From Sphingobacteriales bacterium (GTDB lineage Bacteria; Bacteroidota; Bacteroidia; Chitinophagales; Chitinophagaceae): DNA of 64,000 nucleotides. The position numbers and the translations under genes were made by a program. The stretch's first letter is position 1. Every line of letters begins with the position of its first letter. The stretch lies in NCBI GenBank assembly GCA_012270485.1, contig JAAXIF010000031.1, forward strand, positions 37,269 to 101,268. The letters are read 5' to 3'. Under the pieces are notes generated by a model that worked only from the letters and a program-made list of their open reading frames with translations, did not search any database and had not been told where the DNA came from. This document shows positions 17,139-26,606 of the stretch, in pieces.

Positions 17139-18515
17139 ATGAAGGTTCACTTTATTTCGATAGGCGGAAGTGTGATGCATCAATTGGCCATTGCACTCCA
17201 TAAAAAGGGTTATCAGGTCACAGGAACAGATGATGAAATATTCGAACCTGCAGCCTCTAATCTGCAAGAACACGGACTTTTGCCAACTGCCATTGGCTGG
17301 GATCCGGCTAAGATCACCCCTGATTTGGATGCTGTGATTTTAGGGATGCATGCAAAATCAGACAATCCGGAATTACAAAAGGCAATAGCGTTACAATTGA
17401 ACATCTATTCTTTTCCGGAATATATCTATCATGAGAGTCAGCAAAAGACAAGAGTAGTGGTGGGAGGAAGTCATGGTAAGACCACCACAACCAGTATGAT
17501 CATGCATGTGTTGAAGCATACAGCACAAAAATTCGATTATCTCGTTGGAGCAAAAGTGGAAGGGTTTGATCAGTCTGTGAATATTACCGATGCACCTGTT
17601 ATTGTTTGTGAGGGAGATGAATATCCTGCCAGCGCCATCGAGCGAAAACCTAAATTTCATTTTTTATATCCGCACATTGCTATTCTTACGGGTATCGCTT
17701 GGGATCATATCAATGTATTTCCCACATTTGAATTTTATCTGGAACAATTCATCATTTTTATCAATAAAATTGAACCGAATGGATTGTTGATTTACAATGA
17801 ATCGGACCCGGTGTTAAAAGAACTCGTAACTCAGCATAAGCGTGAGGATATTCGTTACCAGCCCTATTCAATCCCTACACATAGCATTTCAGCCGGTAGA
17901 ACAACTGTAGAACTGGAAGGTGTATCAGGAAACTTAAAAGTTTTTGGTAATCATAACTTGCTCAACTTATATGCGGCTTATTATGCATGTAAAGAATTGG
18001 GGTTATCAGTGCATGATTTTGTTCAGGCCATTGGTAGTTTTTCCGGTGCGGCTAAACGATTGGAGCTGCTAGCCAGTAATGATCAAACAGCAGTATATCG
18101 TGATTTTGCACATGCCCCCAGTAAAGTAAAAGCAACGATTGAAGCCGTGAAATCACAGTTCCCCGGTCGTAAGTTGATAGGTGTACTTGAGTTACATACT
18201 TATAGCAGTTTGAATGAGGCCTTTATGAAAGAATACAATGGCGCATTGGAACCTGCAGATCAAGCGGTTGTTTTTTATTCCAAACATGCGTTAGAGATCA
18301 AGCGATTGCCCGATTTACCCGAAGCTGCAGTACAACAAGGTTTTAATAAATCAGGATTGCTTATTTTTACCGATGCAGTGTTGTTAAAAGAATGGTTATT
18401 GTCTGTTGACTATCGTAACAGTAATCTTTTATTAATGAGTAGCGGCAATTATGATGGCATAGATGTGGTATCATTAGCAGAGGAAATCATTCAAAAGACA
18501 GATACCAATAATTAG
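17139..18515 (+). CDS. mpl: Mpl-type UDP-MurNAc:tripeptide ligase (murein recycling)
   Basis: A 458-residue Mur ligase. The N-terminal Rossmann-like domain (HFISIGGSVMHQLAIAL), the ATP loop VVVGGSHGKTTTTSM (about residues 106-120), the central AWDHINVFPTF and the C-terminal DFAHAPSKVKATIEA are present. The IGGSVMHQLA and SHGKTTTTS variants mark the Mpl subfamily, which joins recycled tripeptide (L-Ala-gamma-D-Glu-mDAP) to UDP-MurNAc, rather than MurC, which has GIGGxGM. It fits with NamZ elsewhere in the window: both serve cell-wall turnover. Confidence 0.87.
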   Translation: MKVHFISIGGSVMHQLAIALHKKGYQVTGTDDEIFEPAASNLQEHGLLPTAIGWDPAKITPDLDAVILGMHAKSDNPELQKAIALQLNIYSFPEYIYHESQQKTRVVVGGSHGKTTTTSMIMHVLKHTAQKFDYLVGAKVEGFDQSVNITDAPVIVCEGDEYPASAIERKPKFHFLYPHIAILTGIAWDHINVFPTFEFYLEQFIIFINKIEPNGLLIYNESDPVLKELVTQHKREDIRYQPYSIPTHSISAGRTTVELEGVSGNLKVFGNHNLLNLYAAYYACKELGLSVHDFVQAIGSFSGAAKRLELLASNDQTAVYRDFAHAPSKVKATIEAVKSQFPGRKLIGVLELHTYSSLNEAFMKEYNGALEPADQAVVFYSKHALEIKRLPDLPEAAVQQGFNKSGLLIFTDAVLLKEWLLSVDYRNSNLLLMSSGNYDGIDVVSLAEEIIQKTDTNN

Positions 18516-18538
18516 AATTATTATATTTACTTCGTACC

Positions 18539-19309
18539 ATGAAATTGCAACTCACACGTCCGCTTGCTTTTATTGATTTGGAAACAACCGGTGTTAACAT
18601 CAGTTTGGATCGTATTGTAGAGATCGCTATTGTGAAGATCAATCCAGACGGAACTCAGCAAGTCAAAAGAAAACTTATCAATCCCATGATGCCCATTCCG
18701 AAAGGGGCGAGTGATGTTCATGGTATTACAGATGATATGGTAAAAGATGCACCTGTTTTCAAGCAGGTAGCGAATGAAATCAAACAATTCATTGATCATT
18801 GTGATATTGGAGGATACAATAGCAATCGTTTTGATATCCCTATGCTCATTGAAGAATTTTTACGTGTTGGTATCGATTTTTCTACTGATGGAAGAAAGTT
18901 GGTAGATGTGCAGAAAGTATTTCACATGATGGAGCAAAGAACATTGAGTGCTGCTTACAAATTTTACTGTCAAAAAACTTTAGACGGAGCGCACAGTGCT
19001 GAAGTGGATGCCACGGCAACTTGGGAAGTCCTGGAAGCGCAGGTAGAGCGTTATCCGCAAATTGGAAATACGGTAGAAAGTATTGTAAAATTCACCGGTG
19101 AAGACGATATAGTGGATTTTGCCCGTCGTTTTGTTCGTGAAAATGGTGTAGAAGTCTTCAATTTTGGGAAACATAAAGGTAAGCCTGTGACACAGGTACT
19201 CAAGGAAGAGCCCCAGTATTATGATTGGATGATGAAAGGTGATTTCCCTATGAATACCAAGCAAAAACTCACTGAAATCCTCAATAGAACTTTGTTAAAG
19301 AAAGGATAA
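18539..19309 (+). CDS. DEDDh 3'-5' exonuclease (DnaQ-like) with C-terminal DUF3820-like segment
   Basis: A 256-residue protein. Exonuclease motifs: ExoI FIDLETTG (residues about 12-19), ExoII YNSNRFDIPML, ExoIII HSAEVDATATWEVL (His and Asp). Residues about 160-190 form a linker, and NFGKHKGKPVTQVLKEEPQYYDWMMKGDFP at the end matches the small module (DUF3820-like) often attached to such nucleases. It could proofread or trim DNA or RNA. It begins 23 nt after mpl and may share its transcript. Confidence 0.88.
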   Translation: MKLQLTRPLAFIDLETTGVNISLDRIVEIAIVKINPDGTQQVKRKLINPMMPIPKGASDVHGITDDMVKDAPVFKQVANEIKQFIDHCDIGGYNSNRFDIPMLIEEFLRVGIDFSTDGRKLVDVQKVFHMMEQRTLSAAYKFYCQKTLDGAHSAEVDATATWEVLEAQVERYPQIGNTVESIVKFTGEDDIVDFARRFVRENGVEVFNFGKHKGKPVTQVLKEEPQYYDWMMKGDFPMNTKQKLTEILNRTLLKKG

Positions 19310-19409
19310 GTCTCCCCATTTTACATAGTATTTTCCGCAATTCTGATGATGGTTTAACGACTAATCGTTCTGAGTTGTATTTTAGCGGAGCAACCGAATA
19401 CCCCCTTGA

Positions 19410-20156
19410 TTGGAAAAGTTAGTCATCATACCAACCTACAACGAAAAAGAAAATATTGCGTCAATCATCAAAGCTGTATTTGACTTACAATCCGGTTATC
19501 ATGTTCTTGTTATTGATGATGGCTCCCCAGATGGTACGGCTGCCATTGTAAAAGAACTCATGCAACAATATCCTGAACAACTATTCCTTGAAGAGCGTAA
19601 AGGAAAATTGGGATTAGGTACCGCATATATTCATGGATTCAAATGGGGTATCAATAAAGAATATGCCTATATTTTTGAAATGGATGCAGATTTCTCTCAC
19701 AACCCCAAAGATTTGGAACGGTTGTATCACGCATGTAAACATGAAGGAGCAGATGTAGCGGTGGGTAGTCGGTACGTGCCCGGCGGTAGAACAGAGAACT
19801 GGCCTTGGGATCGTCAGTTGTATTCAAGAGGAGGAGCGTTGTACACAAAGCTACTTACCTGGATGCCGGTAAATGACCCAACTGCAGGTTTTGTTTGTTA
19901 TACGCGACAGGTCTTAGAATCCATTAACCTAGATGAAATTGAATTCGTAGGGTATGCTTTCCAGATTGAGATGAAATTCGTTTCTTGGAAATTAGGATTC
20001 CGTATCAAAGAAGTGCCCATCACATTTATTGATCGAAAGATTGGTGTGAGTAAAATGAGCAAGGGCATCATCAAAGAAGGAGTATTGGGTGTTTTAAAAA
20101 TACAATGGCATAGTCTTTTCAAAAGTTATAAGAAAAGGGTATCAAGTGCTTCTTGA
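19410..20156 (+). CDS. polyprenol monophosphomannose synthase-like GT2 glycosyltransferase
   Basis: A 248-residue GT2 enzyme of the dolichol-phosphate-mannose synthase type: IIPTYNEKENI (residues 5-15), LVIDDGSPDGT, FEMDADFSHNPKDL (DxD), VGSRYVPGG, and the C-terminal VGYAFQIEMKF...PITFIDRKIGVSKMS. It has no C-terminal membrane domain, as in bacterial Ppm1-like single-domain forms. It would make a polyprenyl-phosphate sugar for envelope glycosylation. The start is TTG (19410); no ATG fits the N-terminus. Confidence 0.88.
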   Translation: MEKLVIIPTYNEKENIASIIKAVFDLQSGYHVLVIDDGSPDGTAAIVKELMQQYPEQLFLEERKGKLGLGTAYIHGFKWGINKEYAYIFEMDADFSHNPKDLERLYHACKHEGADVAVGSRYVPGGRTENWPWDRQLYSRGGALYTKLLTWMPVNDPTAGFVCYTRQVLESINLDEIEFVGYAFQIEMKFVSWKLGFRIKEVPITFIDRKIGVSKMSKGIIKEGVLGVLKIQWHSLFKSYKKRVSSAS

Positions 20157-20234
20157 AAATAGAACGTTATTGTTCGTCTAAATCAAATCTCCCCAAAACG
20201 CTGTTTTCTATTTCTTTGAATTAGCTTTAGCCTC

Positions 20235-21116
20235 ATGAAAGAGGCGCTCATCAAGCTACATATTTCTGTTTTTCTGGCCGGATTCACCGGAGTGTTGGGC
20301 ATATTGATTCATATGAATGAGGGATTGCTGGTTTGGTATCGCATCATGATTACTGTGGTTACATTACTGGCGCTATTGAAATGGAAGAACCAACTGCAAC
20401 AGGTTGCTCCTACCATGGTTTGGAAATTATTAGGGATCGGAACCCTCATTGCGCTGCATTGGGTTTTTTTCTATGGGAGTATTAAAATGTCCAATGTCTC
20501 CATCGGATTGGTATGTTTTGCTTCAACCGGATTATTCACCGCATTATTAGAGCCGGTATTCAACGATCGCTCATTCAGTTGGCCGGATGTAGGGTTGGGG
20601 CTACTAAGTTTATTAGGTATCATTCTTATTTTTCAATTGGATACAAGATATCGGGAAGGAATTATTGCGGGGATTGCTTCAGCCATATTAGCCGCTCTTT
20701 TCTCTGTACTTAATAAGCGGCAAGTTCAAAAAGTAGAGCCAAGAACGATGATGATCTATGAACTTAGTGGAGGCTTATTGATTCTCACACTTCTCATGCC
20801 GATATATTTATATTATTACCCCGTTGAAACCATTCTTCCTACTTTATCTGACTGGTTTTGGTTGCTGATCTTAAGTTGGCTCTGTACCGTATTGGCGATG
20901 GACTTGATGTTGCAGGCGCTGAAGAAGGTTTCCGCATTTACACAAAATCTCAGTCTCAATCTGGAACCCGTATATGGAATTTTACTGGCTTTTGTTTTAT
21001 TTAAAGAGAACGAAAAACTAAACGGTAGTTTTTATATTGGAGTGGCACTTATTACGACCTCTGTTTTACTACAAATGATCAGGGTGGTTAGAAAGCATCA
21101 GCAAAAGCATATCTGA
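20235..21116 (+). CDS. EamA/DMT family transporter
   Basis: A 293-residue protein with about ten membrane helices in two EamA halves (residues about 1-135 and 145-285). Typical markers are the acidic/aromatic WYRIMIT near helix 2, SNVSIGLVCFASTGLFTALLEPVF, and in the second half NLEPVYGILLAFVLFKENEKLNG. It is a probable exporter of a metabolite or drug; the substrate cannot be predicted. It lies 78 nt after the GT2 gene. Confidence 0.88.
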   Translation: MKEALIKLHISVFLAGFTGVLGILIHMNEGLLVWYRIMITVVTLLALLKWKNQLQQVAPTMVWKLLGIGTLIALHWVFFYGSIKMSNVSIGLVCFASTGLFTALLEPVFNDRSFSWPDVGLGLLSLLGIILIFQLDTRYREGIIAGIASAILAALFSVLNKRQVQKVEPRTMMIYELSGGLLILTLLMPIYLYYYPVETILPTLSDWFWLLILSWLCTVLAMDLMLQALKKVSAFTQNLSLNLEPVYGILLAFVLFKENEKLNGSFYIGVALITTSVLLQMIRVVRKHQQKHI

Positions 21117-21123
21117 GCTTCGT

Positions 21124-22458
21124 TTATTCCTGTCTGGTATTGGATACGATCTTTTGAATGACCGTATCAAGTTTCGTAGCACTTATATTCAATAGCTCCA
21201 ACACTTGCAATATCTCAGGATCATTTGTTTTTTCTGTGTACAACATCAAGACATTGATCAAACCTAGAATATTACTCAGTGGGGCCCTTGCTTCATGTGA
21301 TTGTAAGTAAGCAATTTCACGCATGCGGTCATACTGCTGTAATAGTTTCATCTCGGCTTTTTTCCTCGCGTCAATATTGGTGATATTCATGGCAACACCT
21401 AACATATCACCCACTTCGCTATAAACAGGGTAATACAAAAATTCAAACCATAAAACATCGCCATTCAACAAAGCAACAGGACGCTCTGTTGTTAGTTTTT
21501 CTCCTGAGAGTGCTCTTTCAAAATGTTCTTTAAAATACTGATCTAATTCTTTCGGAACATAATTACTGAAATCAGCATCTATATACAATTGCGCATTGAA
21601 ATACTCTTTTGAAAGCAGATCTGCAGTGCGGTTAAAATTCAAGATTTTCAGGTCTGCACTCAGTAAGATATTGATATCAGTGGTACTATCAAGTATCGCT
21701 TTTAGTTTGATTTCATTTGCTAGGAGTTCCAGCTGTTGTTTTTTCTGCAAGGTTATATCAATGAAATAGCAAATGATGCCTTCTTTGGATGGTGTAGCTG
21801 AAACCGCAAAATGGTAATCGGGTGGCCAAGGTTGTTCAAAAGTGATGGTTTCTTCAATATCAAATGCTTTGCGCATAGCCGCTGCATAGGGTTGTTCATC
21901 GGTATCCGGAAAGAAATCCCAAAAGCTTCTTCCGATCATTTCTTGTCTGGATAAACCGGTCACTGATTCAAAGAATCTATTCACTTTGATAAAAGTCCAG
22001 TTACGATCTAAAGCAAAAAAACCATCGCTAACCCCATCCAAGTATTCATTGAATTGATGCGTATACCTGGAGGCCGTAAAATCATCTAATGGATCGCCAC
22101 TTAATAATACTCCCATGGCCTGTACAACATATTCACCTTCAGGGGTATCAACTGCGCTCATTTCCCATTGTATCGTATGCTGATTTTCGTCGATCAGGTA
22201 TCGTGCAATAACTGATAATTTTTCTTCGGGATGTTGAAAGGCTTTTTCTACTTGTTGCCTAAGAAAATCAATATCTGCATAGTGAACTTGCTCATCATAT
22301 TTTCTGCTTCCGATCAAGGCTTTGTCCCAACCTGTAATCGAAGACATTTTTTGATTGATATATCGATACTGCCCATGTTGATCAATAATCATATACATGA
22401 ACACATGTGAGTGCTCAAGCGTAGTGATCATTTGTTCCATAGGAGAATGTGTATTCAT
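21124..22458 (-). CDS. triple-PAS protein with histidine-kinase DHp helix but no ATPase domain
   Basis: A 444-residue protein. Three PAS domains can be followed at residues about 10-120, 135-240 and 250-375 (SVTGLSRQEMIGRSFWDFFP; DINILLSADLKILNFNRTAD; PAC segment NITNIDARKKAEMKLL). The last 70 residues hold the phospho-acceptor region LQSHEARAPLSNILGLINVL. The protein then stops: the catalytic ATPase domain (N, G1 and G2 boxes) of a kinase is absent and no downstream ORF supplies it. It could be a truncated kinase, a phosphotransfer or sensor protein, or a partner of another kinase. It is convergent with the EamA gene. Confidence 0.85.
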   Translation of the reverse strand: MNTHSPMEQMITTLEHSHVFMYMIIDQHGQYRYINQKMSSITGWDKALIGSRKYDEQVHYADIDFLRQQVEKAFQHPEEKLSVIARYLIDENQHTIQWEMSAVDTPEGEYVVQAMGVLLSGDPLDDFTASRYTHQFNEYLDGVSDGFFALDRNWTFIKVNRFFESVTGLSRQEMIGRSFWDFFPDTDEQPYAAAMRKAFDIEETITFEQPWPPDYHFAVSATPSKEGIICYFIDITLQKKQQLELLANEIKLKAILDSTTDINILLSADLKILNFNRTADLLSKEYFNAQLYIDADFSNYVPKELDQYFKEHFERALSGEKLTTERPVALLNGDVLWFEFLYYPVYSEVGDMLGVAMNITNIDARKKAEMKLLQQYDRMREIAYLQSHEARAPLSNILGLINVLMLYTEKTNDPEILQVLELLNISATKLDTVIQKIVSNTRQE

Positions 22459-22739
22459 GTAAACTTGACTAGCGACCTATAATAAGCAAAGTAATATCAA
22501 TTTTTTAATCAATATAATGCTTTGAAATGGATTAAAATGCAATTAATTGTTTTCTGAGCGATTTACTTTCTTATTCAGAGAAGTTTTATCCCAAGTAGTC
22601 ACTAAACAGCTGCCTTTTGGGGGTACAGTACGTTAAACATTCATCTATCATCCTTATTCACCCGTTGGTCATTTTATTCAATGATTCTTCAATACCTCGG
22701 CATTGTTTGATTAACTTAGGTGCCACTAAAATTACCAAT

Positions 22740-25658
22740 ATGAGAAAACTAATACTCGCATTTTTGTTATTGCCGGGTATATCCACCTTCGCTCAGAAAA
22801 AGCCGTTGGATCATTCTGTTTATGATGACTGGCAGTCTATCGGTGAACGCGTTATCAGTAATGACGGCAAATATGTAGCCTACGCCGTGAATCCTCAAGA
22901 AGGGGATGGGATGGTATACTTACAAAGTACAAACGGAAATTATCAGGTAACCATTCCTCGCGGGTATAGTATTTCCATTACGGAAGACAATCGTTTTTTG
23001 GTTTGCAGAATTAGACCTTTTTATAAAGATACCCGTGATGCCAGAATCAAAAAGCGTCGTCCGGATGAAATGCCCAAAGATACTTTAGCCTATGTTGCTT
23101 TAGGGTCTACAAATATTACCAAGGTTCCGAGAATCAAAAGTTACAAAATACCCGATGAATCGGGTATGTGGTTGGCTTATTTACTCGATAAGCCATTGCC
23201 TGAAACCAACAGACCTCAGCAACCGGACTCCTTAACCCGACTTAACAATATGCTGAAAATGGCAGATAGTTTGATACGTGTTGCAGATAGTATCCGTAAT
23301 AAAGCCAATGAAGCAAAAACAACCGGGATGTCTGTTCTTCAAAACAGAAACGGAAGACCACCGGTACGTTCCAATGCAGAGCCCGTAGAAGAAGGTACTG
23401 TTCTGGTTTTACGCAATCTCCAAACAGGTGAGGAGCGCAGGTTTGAATTGGTGAAAGACTATTTCTTCAACCGCAAGGGCAATGTATTGCTGATTGAGAC
23501 CACCAGAAAAAATAGTGACGACAAATCATTATCCAGTATTACCAAAGTAAATCTGGATAATAATAACACCCGTATCATTTTCGCAAAATTCAATGAAGCC
23601 AAAAGTTTCAGAATGGACGAAGAGGGTAAGCAAGTGGCCTTTGTTGCAGAAAGAGATAGCAGCAGTAAGGCATTACAGAAATTTTACAAACTCTATTATT
23701 ACAAGGATGGAATGGATAGCGCTCGGTTATTGGCTGACAATAAAACCAAAGGCTTACCTGCCAATTGGACCATTAGTGATAATCCGGGAAGTATTGTATT
23801 CAGTAAATCCGGAAATCGTTTGATGTTCGGTACACTTCCCATATGGCCGGTACGTGATACTACCGTTCCTGAAATGGACAGGGTAAGTGTGGATGTATGG
23901 CATTATAATGATGATTATATCCAACCGGTACAACTCAGAAACCTCAATACAGAATTGAGAAGAAGTTATCTGGCTTATTTCGATTTAGATAAAAATGAAA
24001 TTGTACAGTTGGGTAGTGAAAAAATGCGCAATATCGTGCCCACGCAAGAAGGAGATGGCAATATTTTTTACGGAGTATCTGATTTTGGGAAACGTGTAGC
24101 TACACAATGGCAGGGATTTAGTTTCAATGATGTATTCAGAATCAACCCATTGACCGGACAATCACAAGTGATATCCAAAGACCTGAAGGGTGGTAATTTG
24201 CAGCCTTCATACACAGGTAAATACCTCGTATTCTTTGATGAGCGTAAACAAAAATACTTTGCTTATAACAGTGTTACCGGACAAGTATACCAAATCGCTA
24301 AAGACATCAAAAATGCACTAGGCGATGAAGAAAATGATGTGCCGGATGATCCCAATGCTTATGGTGTTGTGAAATGGATGGAAGGTGATAAGTCTGTATT
24401 GATTTACGATCGTTATGATATCTGGCAAGTAGATCCCGAGGGAGTAGCGCCTTCTGTTTGTCTTACAAGTGGAAGAAAAGATAAAACCGTTATCAGATAT
24501 GTCAATACAGATCCTAATGAACGTTTTATAACTACTTCACAAAGATTGCTGTTGCGTTTATTTGATGAAAAAGATAAAAGTGCAGGACTCGCAACCTTGG
24601 ATCTCTCTACCAAAACTTTCAATGTTGTTTTCAAAGAGAAAGTAAGTTTAGGTTTTGCTATTCAAAAGGCCAAAACTGCAGATGTATTGACTTATACAAA
24701 GGAAACTTTCCAGAACTCTCCTAATGTATATGTACACACCATGGGTACACAAGCCAAGCAATTATCCAATACGAATCCACAACAAGCAAACTACAATTGG
24801 GGAACTGCTGAGTTGTTCAAATGGAAAGCGTATACCGGAAAAGAAGCAGAAGGTATTGTATACAAGCCGGAAGATTTTGATCCGAAGAAAAAGTATCCCA
24901 TGATTGTGTATTTCTATGAAAGAAGCAGTCAAGGTTTGTATGGTTATGTTGCACCTTCTCCCACACCTTCCAGACTGAATATTTCTTTCTTTGTAAGTCG
25001 CGGTTATGTTGTTTTTGTACCGGATATCTGGTATAAAAAAGGATATCCAGGTCAGGGTGCTTATGATTATATCTTAAGTGGAACCAGAGCGGTTGTGAAG
25101 CAAGGGTATGTAGATAGTACAAAACTGGGTTTGCAGGGACAAAGCTGGGGTGGATACCAAATCGCGCATTTGATTACCAGAACCAATTTATATGCTGCAG
25201 CTTGGGCAGGTGCTCCTGTAGTGAACATGACCAGTGCTTATGGTGGTATCAGATGGGGAACAGGTTTGAACAGACAGTTTCAATATGAACAATCACAAAG
25301 TCGTATTGGGGCTACTTTATGGGAGAAGCCGAATTTATACATAGAAAACTCACCTTTGTTCCATTTACCGAAAGTAAAAACGCCTTTGGTGATTATGGCA
25401 AATGATGCTGATGATGCAGTGCCTTGGTATCAGGGAATTGAGTATTACACAGCAATGCGCAGACTAGGTAAAAAAGTATGGATGCTGAATTATAATAATG
25501 AAGCACATAACCTCGTAGAACGCAAAAACAGAAAAGACATCCAGATTCGTGAACAGCAGTTCTTTGATCATCTCCTCAAAGGAGAAAAACCTTCTAAATG
25601 GATTACAGAAGGAGTACCTGCTACGATGAAAGGAAAAGACATGGGGCTGGGCTATTGA
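22740..25658 (+). CDS. secreted S9 family prolyl oligopeptidase-like peptidase
   Basis: From ATG 22740 (MRKLILAFLLLPGISTFAQ signal peptide); the longer ORF merely adds 41 codons of leader. The 972-residue product has an N-terminal beta-propeller-like region (about 40-700) and a C-terminal alpha/beta hydrolase domain with the Ser in GLQGQSWGGYQIAHL, the Asp in NDADDAVPW and the His in NNEAHNL. These give a complete Ser-Asp-His triad of the DPP4/acylaminoacyl-peptidase branch. Probably periplasmic and involved in peptide use. Confidence 0.9.
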   Translation: MRKLILAFLLLPGISTFAQKKPLDHSVYDDWQSIGERVISNDGKYVAYAVNPQEGDGMVYLQSTNGNYQVTIPRGYSISITEDNRFLVCRIRPFYKDTRDARIKKRRPDEMPKDTLAYVALGSTNITKVPRIKSYKIPDESGMWLAYLLDKPLPETNRPQQPDSLTRLNNMLKMADSLIRVADSIRNKANEAKTTGMSVLQNRNGRPPVRSNAEPVEEGTVLVLRNLQTGEERRFELVKDYFFNRKGNVLLIETTRKNSDDKSLSSITKVNLDNNNTRIIFAKFNEAKSFRMDEEGKQVAFVAERDSSSKALQKFYKLYYYKDGMDSARLLADNKTKGLPANWTISDNPGSIVFSKSGNRLMFGTLPIWPVRDTTVPEMDRVSVDVWHYNDDYIQPVQLRNLNTELRRSYLAYFDLDKNEIVQLGSEKMRNIVPTQEGDGNIFYGVSDFGKRVATQWQGFSFNDVFRINPLTGQSQVISKDLKGGNLQPSYTGKYLVFFDERKQKYFAYNSVTGQVYQIAKDIKNALGDEENDVPDDPNAYGVVKWMEGDKSVLIYDRYDIWQVDPEGVAPSVCLTSGRKDKTVIRYVNTDPNERFITTSQRLLLRLFDEKDKSAGLATLDLSTKTFNVVFKEKVSLGFAIQKAKTADVLTYTKETFQNSPNVYVHTMGTQAKQLSNTNPQQANYNWGTAELFKWKAYTGKEAEGIVYKPEDFDPKKKYPMIVYFYERSSQGLYGYVAPSPTPSRLNISFFVSRGYVVFVPDIWYKKGYPGQGAYDYILSGTRAVVKQGYVDSTKLGLQGQSWGGYQIAHLITRTNLYAAAWAGAPVVNMTSAYGGIRWGTGLNRQFQYEQSQSRIGATLWEKPNLYIENSPLFHLPKVKTPLVIMANDADDAVPWYQGIEYYTAMRRLGKKVWMLNYNNEAHNLVERKNRKDIQIREQQFFDHLLKGEKPSKWITEGVPATMKGKDMGLGY

Positions 25659-25725
25659 TCTTTGATTTTTTGATCTGTGATTTCTTGATTTTATTAAATC
25701 AAAAAATCACAGATCAAAAATTAAA
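25659..25725. repeat. inverted arrays of GATCTGT/GATTTTT words (terminator-like)
   Basis: Two arms of about 32 bp (25661-25693 and 25694-25725) are reverse complements with few mismatches and read as 7-8-bp units (GATTTTTT, GATCTGT, GATTTCTT). They begin immediately at the stop of the peptidase gene and end at the stop codon of the gene at 25721. Confidence 0.85.
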
Positions 25726-26440
25726 CCATCTGCGTAGAAATATATCTCACCAAACTTCTCTTTGCAATAGGTAGTAGTGTTTCTTCTAAGGGTAAGCTCA
25801 ATTCTGTTTCAACGGAGTATACAGCGGGGTTGGGGAGGTCAGATCTGTTTCTGATCAATTCTGCTTTGATGTTTTGATAAGAATTGACAATACTTCTTTG
25901 CCAAACATCAACAAACTCGGTTTTAATGCTTCGGTATTTTTCATCATGTTTTTCAAAGATGCTGAGGCGGTATTGATATACCCATGTATTTCTGCAGGCG
26001 CCTTCGCATAAAAGAAAATAACCTTCATTGTGATCCAATGGAATCAACCCAATAGGCTCGATGGTGAGTTTATTCTCTACGAATTCGTAGATCTCTGTTC
26101 CGCTGGTAATGGTTTTTTTCATGTTGGAAGAAGCATACTGAATAATCTCCTCCAACTCCTGCATCAGTTCATCATCTTCTACCATAGACTCGTACAAGAG
26201 TTGCAATTTTTCAATCTGTATACCTGTCAATCTTTTAGGAAACTGTTCCTGTAAGTATTGTTTATTCTCTTTGAAGGCAATGAGGTTGTTGTAATGGAAA
26301 ATGATATCTGCCAGTTGCGGATACAATTTGTTCTGACAGAAGTAGCGATTGATTTCCTGTAAATAAGCGAGAAGGGTATATTTCTTTAATTCAAAATCAA
26401 TATAACCATCCGCAAACCATGTTTGAGATAAGGTCTTCAT
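25721..26440 (-). CDS. conserved-looking protein of unknown function
   Basis: About 239 residues from ATG 26440 (MKTLSQTWFADGYIDFELKKY); an upstream ATG at 26476 would add 12 residues. The protein looks soluble and mainly helical, with acidic stretches (ESMVEDDELMQELEEII) and a central segment DHNEGYFLLCEGACRNTWVYQYRLSIFE that looks like a beta hairpin. I do not recognise a family. It follows the E2 gene on the same strand, separated by a heptad array. Confidence 0.6.
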   Translation of the reverse strand: MKTLSQTWFADGYIDFELKKYTLLAYLQEINRYFCQNKLYPQLADIIFHYNNLIAFKENKQYLQEQFPKRLTGIQIEKLQLLYESMVEDDELMQELEEIIQYASSNMKKTITSGTEIYEFVENKLTIEPIGLIPLDHNEGYFLLCEGACRNTWVYQYRLSIFEKHDEKYRSIKTEFVDVWQRSIVNSYQNIKAELIRNRSDLPNPAVYSVETELSLPLEETLLPIAKRSLVRYISTQMV

Positions 26441-26520
26441 ACCGATCCGTTTTGTTTTCTGAATGTAAGCATTCAAAAACAGATTTGTATGAGATGTTTA
26501 TTAACAGGATGTGAAAATAG

Positions 26521-26606
26521 ATGATAGCTTATAGCGAATAGATAATGGCATCTAGAAAGACATATACTATTCGCCATGTGCCATTAACTATTTGCTAAAG
26601 GCTACA
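26521..26606. repeat. inverted heptad arrays, ATAGCTT/CTATTCG words
   Basis: Left arm: ATAGCTT, ATAGCGA, ATAGATA, ATGGCAT. Right arm: CTATTCG, CCATGTG, CCATTAA, CTATTTG, CTAAAGG. The arms are inverted relative to each other, period 7. The right arm ends at the stop codon of the E2 gene. The words resemble those at 11549-11634. Confidence 0.8.
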
